From: Pyxicephalus adspersus
Lineage: Eukaryota; Chordata; Amphibia; Anura; Pyxicephalidae
DNA length: 64,000 nucleotides
Direction of reading: 5' to 3'
Assembly: GCF_032062135.1 (NCBI RefSeq)
Contig: NC_092859.1
Location: 110,763,058-110,827,057 of the forward strand
Shown: positions 11,640 through 23,025 of the stretch, piece after piece
How the letters are laid out: each line of letters begins with the position of its first letter
Numbering within the stretch: position 1 is the stretch's first letter
Translations under genes and position numbers: made by a program
Notes under the pieces: model-generated
Seen by the model: the letters and a program-made list of their open reading frames with translations, nothing else
Told to the model about the DNA's origin: nothing
The model's database searches: none

Positions 11640-12354
11640 ATAGATGTTAAAAAAACGGGTCTATCAAGCTCAACAGCTTGCATTTACACCAGATAAAGCC
11701 AGATACATATGGCTTTAATGGATTTATAGTAACTGAAACTTCCCAGTATGTCATAGTAACTCATCTTTAACTAGTTATTTATGTTAAACGTATTCCATAA
11801 TTTAATATTTTCCATGAATTTATTCTCCCTTGAGATGAGACGCTTAGGAGGGGATATGATCACCCTGTATAAATATTTAAATGGTCCAAATAGAGAACCC
11901 TCCTCCCAACTATTCACTTTAAGATCGTTACAAAGGACAAGGGAGCATTATTTGCGTCTGGAGGAAAAGAAGGTTAAGCTCTGGATAAGGAAGGGATTCT
12001 TCACTGTTAGGTCAGTGAAAATGTGAAATAGTCTACCTCAGGAAGTAGTTTCAGCAACTACAATAGATCGCTTTAGGAAAAAGCTGGAAGCTTTTCTAGA
12101 AGGACAGAATAAAACTGAACATTAAAGCTTTAAAGCTAAGATAACAGAGACCCTTCATCCAGGGAACATGCGGTTGCCTCAGGAAGGAATTTTTTCCCCT
12201 GTTGAAGCAAATTGTAACAGAGTTTTTTTTGTCTTCCTCTGGATCAACTATGTCCATAGAGTTTTATATATGGGAAATGTTTATTTCCCTAGGGGTTTGA
12301 GTTGATAGACTTATGTCTTTTTTCAACCTGACTTTCTATGTAACTATGTAATAA
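11640..12354 (+). mobile_element. CR1/L2-like LINE 3' end
   Basis: A 5'-truncated LINE end. It contains the last part of a reverse-transcriptase ORF (11836-12125), then an untranslated tail with ccagggaacatgcggttgcc, aggaaggaattttttcc, cttcctctggatcaactatg and a final tatgtaactatgtaa. A shorter copy of the same tail is at 58974-59168. I recall this tail as very common in frog genomes. Confidence 0.7.
11836..12125 (+). pseudogene. C-terminus of CR1/L2-type LINE ORF2
   Basis: The translation reads RRLGGDMITLYKYLNG, then LRSLQRTREHYLRLE, IRKGFFTVRSVK, one stop, NSLPQEVVSATTIDRFRKKL and a terminal stop at 12123-12125. The pattern R-GDMI-YK-L-G ... FFT-R-V--WN-LP-EVV-A is the usual C-terminal end of CR1/L2-clade reverse transcriptase proteins. 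The stop at 12024-12026 (TGA) replaces the expected Trp of WNSLP. No catalytic domain is present, so it cannot be functional. Confidence 0.75.
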
Positions 12355-13918
12355 CAGGTATAAAATACATGGATTCCTTAATCGTTCATATTTCCAGTTA
12401 AATGTATGAATCACAGTTTCTAGAAACTGATCATTGGGAATGGTAAAATCCAGAAACATTATTCATACAACAGTCCGTCTAATACAGCCAATGTGATCTA
12501 ACACCTCACATTCACAGCAGTGGATTTTTCAAAAAGACATCCACGATGGACATAGAAGATCATTCTATCTATATGTGCTGCTTCTTGACAAAACAGAAAA
12601 TAAAGGAACCTTGAAATTATCTCCATAATCTTGTTCTACATATTTAAAAAAAAAAAATTTTGAGAAGAATTTAAAGAAAAGTAAGCAATGGCCCATCCAT
12701 TATTAATGTGTTTTGTATTTTCAAAATGTTAATTGTAAGAAAAAAAGAAATATAATACCACTGAGTGTGTAATGATCTGTGACTCACAGCAGATCAGTTT
12801 ATAGACAGAGGAACTCATTAATTAGCATAAAGCATCCCTGTAGTCAAATGAAATGATATATTGTTTTAACCCTTACTATGGCACACTTAGCTGTTTGGAG
12901 AATAATTGGGAACAATATAAAACAATTGCTTACATTTTTATTTCAGTTTTAGTCTGTATCTACTGTATCATGACTATTGTATCATAACCATACTGTGGCA
13001 TTCTATCCTCTAAACCAAAGGGAATAATTTCTCTAATTTTGATAAAAAGCCCATCATCAAGTTTCTAAATGTTGATATAGATGTTAAAGTACTATGGCTG
13101 CCTAGTATTATAATTGCAATTAGTCTACCATAATTTTAAACAGAAGAGTAACATTGCTCTACAAATTTAAAACAAAAAGTGTGTGAGTGTATTATGAAAA
13201 ATTCTGAAAATGTAATCTTCAATAAAAACATCAAAAAGTAAAACTATATTAGATACTGTCATAAAGTAAACATTATGTAAACATTTCTATATTTTTTTTA
13301 TAAAAGCTGCAGCCAAGGAGGAAACAATTCAGAGGACTGTAGTAGAAGACAGAAGATTGGTCACCAAGAAGGATATCCTCACTTTTTCACTTTAGTCCAA
13401 TTCACCACTAGATTGTTATTGTCATACATCTTTGTTTCACCTTAGAGTTAGACATACTAAATGCTTCTAACAATCTTCTGTCTAAACACTTTTTTGCCAC
13501 ATGGACAGCAAATTCAAATCATTTAATTGAACTCACTTATGTTTAATTTGTTGAGCCTCTACCTACATTCTAGTACACATAATTGTGCAACATAAAAAAG
13601 TTGCAGGGAACACTAGGCCTTTCAAGGAAATTTCTAAAACTTTTAGAAACTCAAACTGTACTACTAATGGACAATATATAGAGTGGGGGTATGCTCCAAC
13701 TCTGGCCATACCTTTGTTTTTTCTTGTTTTATTCCTTTTTTTAAAGATATTTTTAAAGATTTTTTTTTTTTTTATGTTTTATAAAAAAAAAAATGTTAAT
13801 ATTAAATTTATAAAATTTTGGACATATTTCGGTGAGTTATGCGGTAATTCAGTGAATTATAAGTAATTATTGAGTAATTCGGTGAATTATAGCCTACAAT
13901 CTAAAATAAATTTCCCCT

Positions 13919-13989
13919 ATTTAATGTACAGCGCTGCGTAATATGTTGGCGCTATATAAATCCTGTTTAATATTAATAATAATAATAAA
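13919..13989 (+). mobile_element. SINE tail fragment
   Basis: It reads tttaatgtacagcgctgcg, then atatgttggcgctatataaa and a TAA-rich end. This is the 3' tail of the SINE family seen complete at 22701-23025. Confidence 0.65.
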
Positions 13990-13990
13990 T

Positions 13991-14250
13991 TTCCATGCAA
14001 AAAATTTTACACTTTTTGCATGGAAGTACAGAAGTTTGGAAAGAATTAGAATACCCGGTGTTCACTTACGCGTCCCTCGGCTGATGATGTCCGTGCATGC
14101 GCCCGTCGATGGGGGTCGTAGCGGGAAATTCAAATATTTTGTAATGGATTCAATACAAAGTCCTGTATCCAATCCAATCCAAAATAATACAAAATATATT
14201 TATGTGGTTTTGTCTATAGGTATGTGACGTTGGACTGTTGGACACTAGGG
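13991..14250 (-). mobile_element. fragment related to the CCCCCTAGC-end element
   Basis: The segment gcgggaaattcaaatatttt followed by gtaatggattcaatacaaa matches in reverse the interior of the element at 62338-62877. At its left edge is a perfect 13-bp hairpin, TTCCATGCAAAAA (13991-14003) and TTTTTGCATGGAA (14013-14025), with a 9-nt loop. Confidence 0.5.
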
Positions 14251-14259
14251 AGGTGTTTT

Positions 14260-14545
14260 AATACCGAATTATCGCATTTTCAGTATTTTTCATTTATTTA
14301 TGTATTCTTGTTTAAGCTGATTTTTGTGTATTTTATTTAATTTTATTAAAAGTAATTTTTTTTTTTTTTACATGATTGTGTGTTTCAAACATTTTTTATA
14401 TTCATGATATCTACTAGACCCCAGTTCGGACATATTTCTGTAAGTTACAGGTCTACAATTTAAAAAAAAAAATTCATGAAAAACAGTGTACCGCTTTTGG
14501 TACAGAAATCTAGACATCAGTGTAACGCCCAGGTGGTTAATGTCA
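14260..14545. mobile_element. MITE-like fragment ending CCAGGTGGTTAA
   Basis: The block around 14370-14440 (gattgtgtgtttcaaaca, atattcatgatatctactag) is the reverse of the block at 35770-35830. The right edge reads cgcccaggtggttaatg, resembling the taggtggttaaat end at 35998. So two copies of one family lie in opposite orientation. Confidence 0.5.
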
Positions 14546-15159
14546 CGTAACATCCCTCTCTTTCAATCACAAGTGTTGTGTGCACATTGCACTCCATAGT
14601 ATACAAAATAATATTTAAAATGAAGGTTAGGTTTGAAGTATTACAATCAGTTCCCTTTGGTGCACTAAAAGCAGAAACTGTATTCCAAATTAATACATCC
14701 CCTAAGCTGGTTGCACATTGGTGACGACAGATTGTAGTATGTGGTCGTGGAATATCAGTAGCACAATGCTCCAAATTTCTACATGCTATGCTGCATTTTT
14801 GCATGCTAATCGCTGTGTAATCACTAGCAATTAGTGTCTGGGCAGTCAAAACAAAGGTCACTATTGCAGATGTGGCCAGTATGCACCCACAACCTTAGTA
14901 TTCTAATATATACTAACAATATATACTAACAAACTAGCCATCCAATCCTTTTCACAGCATTATAACAGTGATCACAATAATCAGCATAATGCAGAAGAAT
15001 AATCAGAAGCAATTACATGCTGTTATTTTCTTAGCAAAAGGATATTAAGATACCCAAAAAACATGATATACTTACTCTATCAACAACACGGATGTTTACA
15101 GCATAAAAATGGTCTTTGTTCCTCATTCACAACTGAGACCATAGCCTTTACACCACAAT

Positions 15160-15570
15160 GTAATTGTTAAAAGGGAGAGATGTTTCTATTCCTTTAAAAC
15201 ACAAGAGGGAAGAAAATGGCTTGTCGCACCTGGCTGCACCAGTAATACAAAATCCAATTGTCAGTGAGGGGAGATAAGAGAAGAGAAGTGGAAGGGCCAT
15301 CACATCAGCAAACACTAAGTAATGAACAGGGCTGCCACTGTCTGCCATGATAAAACACTCAATTAGCTGCTCTGGTTTTAAATGAGTGATAATTGTGGCA
15401 ACACAGCAGCGGAAGGTGATTGAATTTTTATCTCTAGCTTGGCGTTTTGACAAGCTGACCATGAGGCAAAGATGTCCCCAGTGTTCAGTAATGTACACAT
15501 TGTGTGTCTTCGGCTTGTGCCATCGGGAAACCAGATCTGCAAATACTATGTTGATTAAACTCTTAGCAGC
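15160..15570. other. candidate conserved noncoding block
   Basis: About 400 bp of balanced, complex sequence with many short AT-hook or homeobox-like motifs (caattagctgctc, aaatgagtgataattg). It contains no repeat ends. Open frames on both strands are short and resemble no protein I know. Conservation is a guess from composition. Confidence 0.25.
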
Positions 15571-16349
15571 AATATTCTCAGCAGATATAGTTAAGTAAGA
15601 AAGACATTCACTCTCTTTTAATGCTTTCTCACCATCAGCAACACTATCTGTGAATATTCATAAGTATAACCTGTGTACATAATTATCATTATAATGAATG
15701 CTACTAAATATTGCATTATTTCTCAGCATAGTCTGACAACATATTCTTTGCAGTGAAAAAAGCTTATCTGCAATGCATTATTAAAAACATTTCTATAAAT
15801 GAAATTTTATATTTTATTAGCTTCAGATGATGAAAATATTATCCATGGTGTGGCTACAGGACTGCATTAATTTTATGATATATGGAATGAGCAGACAACT
15901 ACATTAATTTTAATATTTTAGAATGGTTACTTTCCGACTCGTTTTTTAGGCCTGAGCAGATTAATTTTCTGTACTTAATTCCCAGCCTGGTGAAACCAGG
16001 ACACTCTACGTGGTTGCTTTGTCAAGTCATTCTTTCACCTTGGAATATAAAAAAAAAAATGAAAAGTGATCCTTAGGTTTTGAATTCTTTACTTCTTCAT
16101 GACAAAAACAAATTTGCTTTGCTTCTGCCACCTTTTAATATATGTTGTCTAGAGTCACAATATACTGCTAACTTCCCCGATGTCTACATTCATTTCAGGT
16201 GAACCTCCAGTTTTGTTGAACCTATTTTAGATCAACAACATAATTTACAAACGATTTGTCAAGCTAGTTCTATATTCTAACCTGCTTCTGCTTTGCACAT
16301 TACTTCATTGCTCCATTCCATATCCTTTCTATGATATCTTTAAAGAGGT

Positions 16350-16395
16350 TTTTTTTTTTCCAACGATAATAATTGGAAGTGTGTACGTAGCTTTA
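16350..16395. mobile_element. right-end fragment of Harbinger-like MITE
   Basis: The sequence ccaacgataataattggaag followed by tgtgtacgtagcttta matches the end of the MITE at 18514-18936. No other part of the element is present. Confidence 0.55.
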
Positions 16396-16744
16396 CTCCA
16401 AGAAAACTGAACTTTTTATTTTAACATACCTTCAACATCTTTTAGTACCCTTGACTGAATGTTCTGATCAGCACACTTCTGAAAGTGATGAAGCTTAGCC
16501 ACTCTTTTTTTATATCCCACAAACTCCTATTGGTCATTAAGGAACCCTTCAAACACAGAACAATATAAATGTACAGGTGCATTTCAATAAATTAGAAAAT
16601 AATCAAAAGTTAATTTATTTGGGTAATTCAATTCAAAAAGTGAAACGCTAGAATAGAAAATATTAAAAAAAATTTCAACATGGTAGACTAATGGTGGGTG
16701 TCTCACACCACTCAGCTAATTAAGCCAAAACACCTGCAAAGGTG

Positions 16745-17352
16745 TCCTGGTGCATTTTCGCACGAAAGCCAAGTGCATTGGAAATTACCCACTCTGTCCT
16801 CTGTTGCGGAATTGAGGACACATGTAGGGGATATTCGGCTGATGCAACATCTAGCTCAATAATAAACAGGGGAAATTTAAGGAAATGTGGGCCCCATTGG
16901 ATCATATATTATATAAGACAGATTAACTGTAATTATTTCTGTGTTGTTCATTTGAACTTTAAATATTGTTGGTTAGACCAGTTGTTTCCCTAGTGAGACC
17001 TTTTTCCTGTTCTCGTCTTTTCTTCCTTTTCCTTTCTTTCATTTCCCATTGTTTGATTTTGCAAAGACGTTAAGGAATGCTCATTTGTTATGCTTGATGC
17101 TGGACAAGTAATTATTGTGTATTGATATAATTGATAGGAAGGTTTAGAAAAACACAGGTGTATTTGTAATCTCGTCTTTGTTCCAGTGGATCTCTATGTA
17201 TTTCATGATGGTTATTTTTTGTTTTGACATCATTCTGCATTTTACGCCTACTATTTTTTTCTCTTATTGTTTAATATATGTTTTATTCGTTTTTTGTGAT
17301 ACTGCATTGTTGTATTCTTATATATGTTAAAATCTTTAATAAAAATTTACAT
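16745..17352 (+). mobile_element. probable LINE 3' fragment inserted in the Tc1
   Basis: This stretch interrupts the Tc1 sequence and ends in taataaaaatttacataaaa plus an A-run just before the transposase sequence resumes. That suggests retroposition. The interior has no domain that I recognise and I see no clear target duplication. Confidence 0.4.
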
Positions 17353-17354
17353 AA

Positions 17355-17610
17355 AAAAAAAGTACCAATACCTGGTTTAATGATCATGGCATTACTTGAT
17401 GGTATGTGCTTGATTGGCCAGCAAACGCACGCAACCAAAACCCCTATAGGGAATCTATGGGGTAATGTCAAGAGGAAGATGGAAGACAACAAACCCAAAA
17501 ATGCAGATGAGCTTAAGCCTGCTATCAAAGCATCCTGGGCTTTGATACACCTCAGCAGTGCCACAGGCTGATCGTCTCCCTGCCACTCCGTAGTAATGCA
17601 ATAAATAATG
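17355..17610 (+). pseudogene. C-terminal remnant of Tc1-like transposase
   Basis: The frame reads DGMCLIGQQT, PIGNLWGNVKRKM and NKPKNADELKPAIKASWALI, ending in a stop after SSATG. In Tc1 proteins this region is DWP-SPDLNPIENLW. Here the catalytic Glu of PIEN is replaced by Gly (GGG at 17449-17451) and the SPDLN part is scrambled. The N-terminal DNA-binding domain and the first two Asp residues are absent, so the copy is inactive. Confidence 0.8.
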
Positions 17611-17629
17611 CAAAAGGAGCCCAGACCAA

Positions 17630-17932
17630 AGCTGCGTACACACGTGCAATTTTTGTCATTGGAAAGGATCTTTCACGATCCTTTCCAATGACAAAGGACT
17701 ACACGATGCATACACACATACAGCACCGTTCTGCTCTATGGAGAGGGGAGGGGGAGAGCGGCGGAGCGGCCCTTCCATTGCATTAGGATCGGTCGTCGTT
17801 CATCGTCCGTGGATCCGCCAGGACGGTCGTTGGGACGATGGACGCCGCCGCCTGTACACACGCCATATTTTCGTCCGATATCTGGCCGATGCCGATTATC
17901 GGGTGAGAAAAATCTGACGTGTGTACGCAGCT
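17630..17932. mobile_element. Harbinger-like MITE, copy 2
   Basis: The ends are AGCTGCGTACACACGT and ACGTGTGTACGCAGCT. It is in the opposite orientation to copy 1: the hairpin sits near the left end (arms 17652-17670 and 17677-17695, loop tttcac). The GC-rich core has gatcggtcgtcg and ggatccgccagg, which match the core of copy 1 in reverse. The flanking triplets (CAA, TTA) no longer match exactly, so the TAA duplication has decayed or the boundaries are off by a base. Confidence 0.72.
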
Positions 17933-18513
17933 TTAGTGTGTATATGGACATACTTTTTAGTACGCCAACGTCAACTGTAATAAAAATAATTTTTTTATTG
18001 CTTTTTTGTAATATTCTAATTTTCTGAAATATTGAAATTAAGGATTTTAGTACCTGTAGGCCAAAAACAGCAAAATGAAAATAAATAAAGGCTTGAAATA
18101 TATCACTCTGTGTGTAATAAATCTATACAATATACGAGTTTCACTTTTTGAATTGAATTAGTGAAATAAATTAACTTTTCGATGATATTCATTGGGATGC
18201 ACCTGTATAGGGACAAGAACAATTGGACAATCCACCCACAACCACAACAACTATGCTTTTAAAATGGCCCAGCATATGGGCAAATAAGGAGGTACTAATT
18301 TTGCTGTAGGCATTTAAAGGCATCACTGGGTGAACACACTTAACAACTGTCAGAAACTTTTAGCTTTCTTATAGTGGTAAAGTTTACTGAATGAATGCCA
18401 AGTATGAGGTACTTTTTCAACAAGATCAAATTACAATTTTTAGTTTAGATTATGTTGATTGTGCTTCTACATTGTTTGCAAATCTTCAACCAGAGGAGGT
18501 TGTGCAGTCTTAA

Positions 18514-18936
18514 GCTACATACACACTTCCAATTATTATCGTTGGAAAACGAACGACGAACGTTCATGCACGATATATATGAACGATCGTATAGCACCGA
18601 TCCTGCACATAGAGTTAACGACACGATCGTTCATAGATATTGTACACACAATAGATACGATCGTTTGAGCGATAGAGGAACTATGTGCACGACAGGAAAG
18701 TGAACGGACGTTCGTTCATCACGCATGCTCTGAACATGGACGATCAACGAACGACCGTACACACGAACGATGTTCAACGATCGTCGTCCAATCCGATCCG
18801 CCGGTCCGGTCGTTCGTTTCCAGCGACTTTCCTCGTTCGTCGGCGTCGTTGGTTACTTTTTTACCAACGATTTTTTGCCCAATCGATCGTTCGTCGTTCG
18901 ATTGGAACGATAAAAATTGGAAGTGTGTACGCACCC
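18514..18936. mobile_element. Harbinger-like MITE, second subfamily
   Basis: It is flanked by TAA on both sides (18511-18513, 18937-18939). The ends are GCTACATACACACTTCC and GGAAGTGTGTACGCACC. The interior is dense in short self-complementary words (AACGATCG, CGAACGAACG, TCGTTCG), unlike the AT-rich surroundings. It has no coding capacity that I trust, because the open frames come from the CpG-rich palindromic words. Confidence 0.7.
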
Positions 18937-20632
18937 TAAGTCTAGCTTTTCATAAATTAGGACTGGTAGAACATCTTTTTTTTGGGTTATAAATGATTTA
19001 CAAACAGTAAAACACAAAAAATGCAGGTATTTGCAAGACATAAAGGAATTTTAAAGACATTAACACAAGATTTAAAAGGAGTTGTTGAGAAATGAAACTT
19101 TGTACAAATGCCAACCAGAAAAGGAATGATATGAAAATGTATTGAAGAATTCTGCAAAACTTTATTTGGGTAGTTTAGGAGTTCAAAACTTAAGGGTAAT
19201 TTTCACTGCTACCTAAAGTCTTGCATAGGTGTGCAGACTTCCTATACTAAAACACTCCTTTTTCTACTATACACACAGTCATCTTCTCACAGCATGCATT
19301 AGTAGATACAGCATGCCTGACAGAGTCAATTTCATGAATCATCCCTCCCTTTTATGCCTTGCCTTACTGTCCCTGGCCAGCTCCTTTTACTCATTGAATT
19401 TCTTTTTTTTATATCCATGGAGGCTTAGCATCATCTGGGCAAGGCCACAACTTCCTGTTTTCAAAAAGCTTTGTAAAGCAAGAATAATTATATGATTTAA
19501 CATGTTTTAGGAACTCATATAAGCACTGGTGGTTGAATAAATCTAACCCTTAGTTTCATAAAACAGGAGGACTTTTTTTTGACAAACAGTGAATTTCCTG
19601 CTGTGAAGTAACAGTACAGGACGCTAGTAAGCTTCTTTTTGAATAAATGTCAGGCAATAGCACAGACAAATAAGATAAATCTAGTACAAATCATCTAAAG
19701 TTCTTTTCTGATGTAGATAATATAGAAATCTGTATTTGTGAGAAATATAATCTTTTTATTGAAAAGGTGACATATTTTGCAAATACAAAATATGTAATAT
19801 CATCTATATCAAGATAAATTAGAGAAAAACAGTGCTTTCAATAATAAGAGCTTGGACAGTCCATACGACGGTGTAAGAGATGAGAAAGAGTCATGTATTA
19901 TTTTTCTCATATCCTAAAATTGCATAAGTAAACCGGGCTACCGTGTGTGACTGGCCTTTCCATCAGTGCTGCACTGTACCTCATCACATATTCCATTTAA
20001 ATGTACAAATGCTTGACCTCTGCTGAGTGATTAAGGATTTAAAGATTTCTCAGGGAACTGGCTCTTTCGACCTTCCATTTTTTCACTGGAGTAAATAAAT
20101 TCTGTATGAACTCCAAGATCACCAGTCAATGTCAAAAATAATAGTTTTAGTTGTGTAAACTCTGTTAGTCAAAAGTAACAATATTACCATCAGCTAGAAT
20201 CATGACATGAAAGAATATGAACTAATATACTGGACCCAGCATATATTGTTTTTCATGGTAAGTAATACGCGAACCTAACAATAACAGGCATTTTTTTTTT
20301 ACCTCTCGCAGAGATTATATTACTATTGCAACAATGCCTAGACCTGCCATTCCTTCAAGGAATAATAAATCCAATGAGTGCGCAGAATATACATCTAATA
20401 CTAAGTACAAGGTTGCAATTACTGTTGCCTGAATGTCCATACAAGACAGGTGACAGTTTAGGAAGGATTGCTGTAAAGATAGGCAGACTGGCCCTCTGCC
20501 ATGATGCTGGTTTTATTTATAGGGAGGGGAAAAAAGCATGAGTGTGAGAAACCCCACTGTAATAGCATACAATGGAATAAACAAAAGCTGCTATTTGTTA
20601 TCCAGCACAGATGATCACTACATCCTTTAATA

Positions 20633-20760
20633 CAGTGTTTCCCAACCTTTCTTAGTCGCGGCACATATTTTACAATTAGAAAAATCCCACGGAACACCAC
20701 CAAAAAGTCAGACACGTAAATTAGCTACCTGCTGCCATCTAGTGGAAAAACACGATGCTG
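20633..20760. mobile_element. hAT-like element, left end
   Basis: It begins CAGTGTTTCCCAACC, with the gcggcaca and ctgccatctagtgg words seen in vertebrate hAT (MER-like) elements. No matching right end is visible because the sequence runs into a different element. Confidence 0.5.
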
Positions 20761-20812
20761 GCAGAGGAGAGAAGAGAGACACGCTGCTGCAGAGACACAC
20801 GCAGGATCGGGT

Positions 20813-20932
20813 ATCGGGTGAGTATAATATTTTAATTATTTTTTTTTAACACATTTGTCGTATAGGACGCACTAACTTTTCCCCCTGAGTTTTGGGGAAG
20901 AAAAAGTGCGTCTTATATGGCAAAAAATACGG
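20813..20932. mobile_element. right part of the CCGTATTTTT-end DNA element
   Basis: It is nearly identical in layout to 31637-31753: atcgggtgagtat, cacatttgtcgtataggac, ttttccccctgagttttgg and gtgcgtcttatatgg, ending caaaaaatacgg before TA. The left half is absent. Confidence 0.7.
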
Positions 20933-20998
20933 TAACTATTTCTGACATATGTCACCATTTCTACCAGCAGCTTTAATGAGAGGTTTATAGAAACTTAC

Positions 20999-21177
20999 AT
21001 TGTGCACTTAATAGGTTGGCAATAGCAGCTTTCAGTCTTCCTGCCAGCCACTCTAGACTTTCATGCAGATTGGCAAGGGCTTTTAAGTCACTGACATCAC
21101 TCATAATCTCATTCTGAGGGATCAGTTTATCTCCAAGGTTTCCTATCAGGACTTCAGACTCCTTACCAAATGCAGCT
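20999..21177 (-). CDS. EXOC4: EXOC4 (SEC8) internal exon, fourth in window
   Basis: A 179-nt exon of Sec8. On the minus strand the acceptor is tgtctttcag before A-GCT-GCA and the donor is CACAAT|GTAAGT, a near-consensus splice site. The first base completes an Arg codon (CG+A) and the last base starts a Ser codon (T+CA). The translation reads [18 protein letters not shown] and then [20 protein letters not shown], followed by a helical tail rich in Ala and Leu. These blocks are diagnostic of EXOC4. The exon is intact. The intron on its downstream side is the largest complete one here (17.8 kb) and carries most of the nested transposons. Confidence 0.95.
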
Positions 21178-21971
21178 CTGAAAGACAAGGAGAAATGTTG
21201 ATGAATGTAATCCATAAAAATCCACTGTAATCACAGAAAACAAATAATAAACAGCAGATTCTATGAGATGACAGAAAGGAATAATTTTTGCTTAGAATTT
21301 CAAAACTGTTAGGCCAGACATGGGATAAACGGTTATTTTTTTACATCAGGTGATTATTAAATGTTTTCATGCAAAGAAAAATAATGCTGACCCAGAGCTG
21401 TTCCATATAGGAGTATTCACGTGTAACATCTCTCATACGTACCCATCCCTTTTCCCTCACCTTTTTTACAAGTTTATGTGTACACTCACCTCTACTTGCT
21501 AAGTGGTCTTGTAGAAGAGCCTTCGAGATATGTGATATATGGCGGTCTAAACCTTTCTATTTGTAGGTATGGATCTGTGTCAAAGTATACAATTATAGTG
21601 CTTGCTAGTGTATATGAATGAAGTTCCTAGTAAGGGCCATACAAAAAATTAACTGTAGAAAATGAGGGGCATTTCTAAAAAAGTGTTACTAAACTGCGCA
21701 TCATTTGTAACATCCATTAAGTTGTAAATTAAAGACGAATGCGTAAATATTCATGGATGAAAGAATGTTACCAGACTTGCTCCTAAACAACTAACATCCA
21801 TCACAGGCTTTCACCAGTGCACTAAACTGGAAAAGAACAAGGTGATTATCCTGCAGACTACATAAAATATCTGCATTTTAGACTTCAGCATCACTGAATG
21901 TGCTTAGCGGTTGACAAGTCTGATAACAGTACCTATTACCTAACAGCTAAATGTTTCAAACAAACACCGCA

Positions 21972-21988
21972 CCCCCCCCCCCCCCCCC
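21972..21988. repeat. C17 homopolymer
   Basis: Seventeen consecutive C, followed directly by an A-run. Confidence 0.95.
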
Positions 21989-22067
21989 AAAAAAAACCCA
22001 AGGCAAATAAAAAAGAAGCTGCGAGACAAAATATGTGTAATGAGTCTGGATTACTTAGATTTTAATT

Positions 22068-22069
<2 letters not shown>

Positions 22070-22134
<65 letters not shown>

Positions 22135-22142
22135 TATATATA
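22070..22142. repeat. TA dinucleotide microsatellite
   Basis: About 70 bp of nearly pure TA, with short interruptions (acacat, aaaa). Open frames of alternating Tyr/Ile over it are artefacts. Confidence 0.95.
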
Positions 22143-22700
22143 GGCATGAAGACCCTGCTGCAAATGCCTGCATGTATACTATAAAGGGTGGATACATTTA
22201 AATTTTTTTTAGTAAATGTTACATTCAGTGGAGTAGTAAAGTGGGTAACAGATTTGTATAGTAAGACATGACAGTAAAACACAGCCAGTGTGTAGCAGGA
22301 AAATAGAAACAATGTTTTAAAATGTTAGTACATATTAATGAAAATACTTTACATCTTTATACTTAATAAATGTAAAGTATATTTTTTTGATTGGAATAAT
22401 AGAAAATAATTAAAAATTAAATAAATAATCACATAACAAAAAGAAGTAAAACAAGATATAAAAAGGACAAGCTAAGACATCTTGAAGCCCTTATGAGTCT
22501 CTAGGGCTCATGTGTAAATGCCTTTACATATATCATTATTGTAATAGCCTCATGTAATGGAAGCTACCATTAAACAAGTAGGCAATAATAAACTTAAACT
22601 CAAGGAAGACATTAAAAAAACACAACAAAGAAATGAAGACTGCAGGGAGACAAGAAGATGTCTGTACAATGTCTGTAGATAAGCTAGCAAACCGGTAATT

Positions 22701-23025
22701 GGCAGCACGGTGGCTCAAAGGTTAGCACTCTGGTCTTTTCAGCACTAGGTCTCAGGTTTGAATCTCAGCCAGGACTCTATCTGCATGGAGTTTGCGTGGG
22801 TTTCCCATGGGTACTTCGGTTTCCACCCACATTCCAAAAACATGCAGTTAACTTTATTGGCTTCCCCCCAAATTTGACCTTGGTAAAGACATATGACTTT
22901 GGTAGGTACATTAGATGATCAGCCCCTTTGAGGCACAGTTGGTGACATGACTATGGACTTTGTACAGCACTGCATAATATGTCGGTGCTATATAAATACT
23001 GTGTATTAATAAATAATAATAAAAT
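22701..23025 (+). mobile_element. tRNA-derived SINE, complete copy
   Basis: The head is ggcagcacggtggctcaaag, with a box A-like TGGCTCAAAGG (22711 on) and a box B-like GGTTTGAATCT (22755-22765), the internal RNA polymerase III promoter elements. A body follows (tctgcatggagtttgcgtgg, cacattccaaaaacatgcag, ggtaaagacatatgac) and a tail with tgtacagcactgcataatat and a TAA-rich end. Partial copies are at 1761, 9813, 13919, 26081 and 28061. It is a fossil copy, since box B is diverged. Confidence 0.8.

Larger units (their letters stand above)
16574..18205 (+). mobile_element. Tc1-like transposon with two internal insertions
   Basis: The ends are CAGGTGCATTTCAATAAATT (16574 on) and the inverted copy ending gatgcacctg at 18205. 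Both are flanked by TA (16572-16573, 18206-18207). The TIRs are about 70 bp and share ttaatttattt and attcaattcaaaaagtgaaa. A transposase C-terminus remains on the plus strand at 17355-17610. The middle is interrupted by a presumed retroposed fragment (16745-17352) and by MITE copy 2 (17630-17932). Confidence 0.82.
3186..20998. other. EXOC4 intron (17813 bp), transposon-rich
   Basis: The largest complete intron. It holds the nested stack at 4196-6866, SINE tails near 9.8 and 13.9 kb, a CR1/L2-like LINE end (11640-12354), MITE-like fragments at 13991-14545, a Tc1 element with two insertions (16574-18205) and a Harbinger-like MITE (18514-18936). It ends with an hAT end plus the right half of another DNA element (20633-20932). 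The stretches 6870-8980, 9150-9800, 9950-11640, 12360-13900, 14550-15150, 15600-16340 and 18940-20630 show only AT-rich sequence, with no feature I can support. Confidence 0.7.

Noticed and set aside
18452..18939. Several overlapping open frames on both strands
   Set aside because: They come from the CpG-rich palindromic words of the MITE 18514-18936, which lack stops on both strands.
22070..22312. Frame with Tyr/Ile repeats
   Set aside because: It is translated TA microsatellite.
22701..22775. Functional tRNA gene
   Set aside because: Box A- and B-like sequences are present, but there is no cloverleaf and the segment is the head of a SINE with body and tail.
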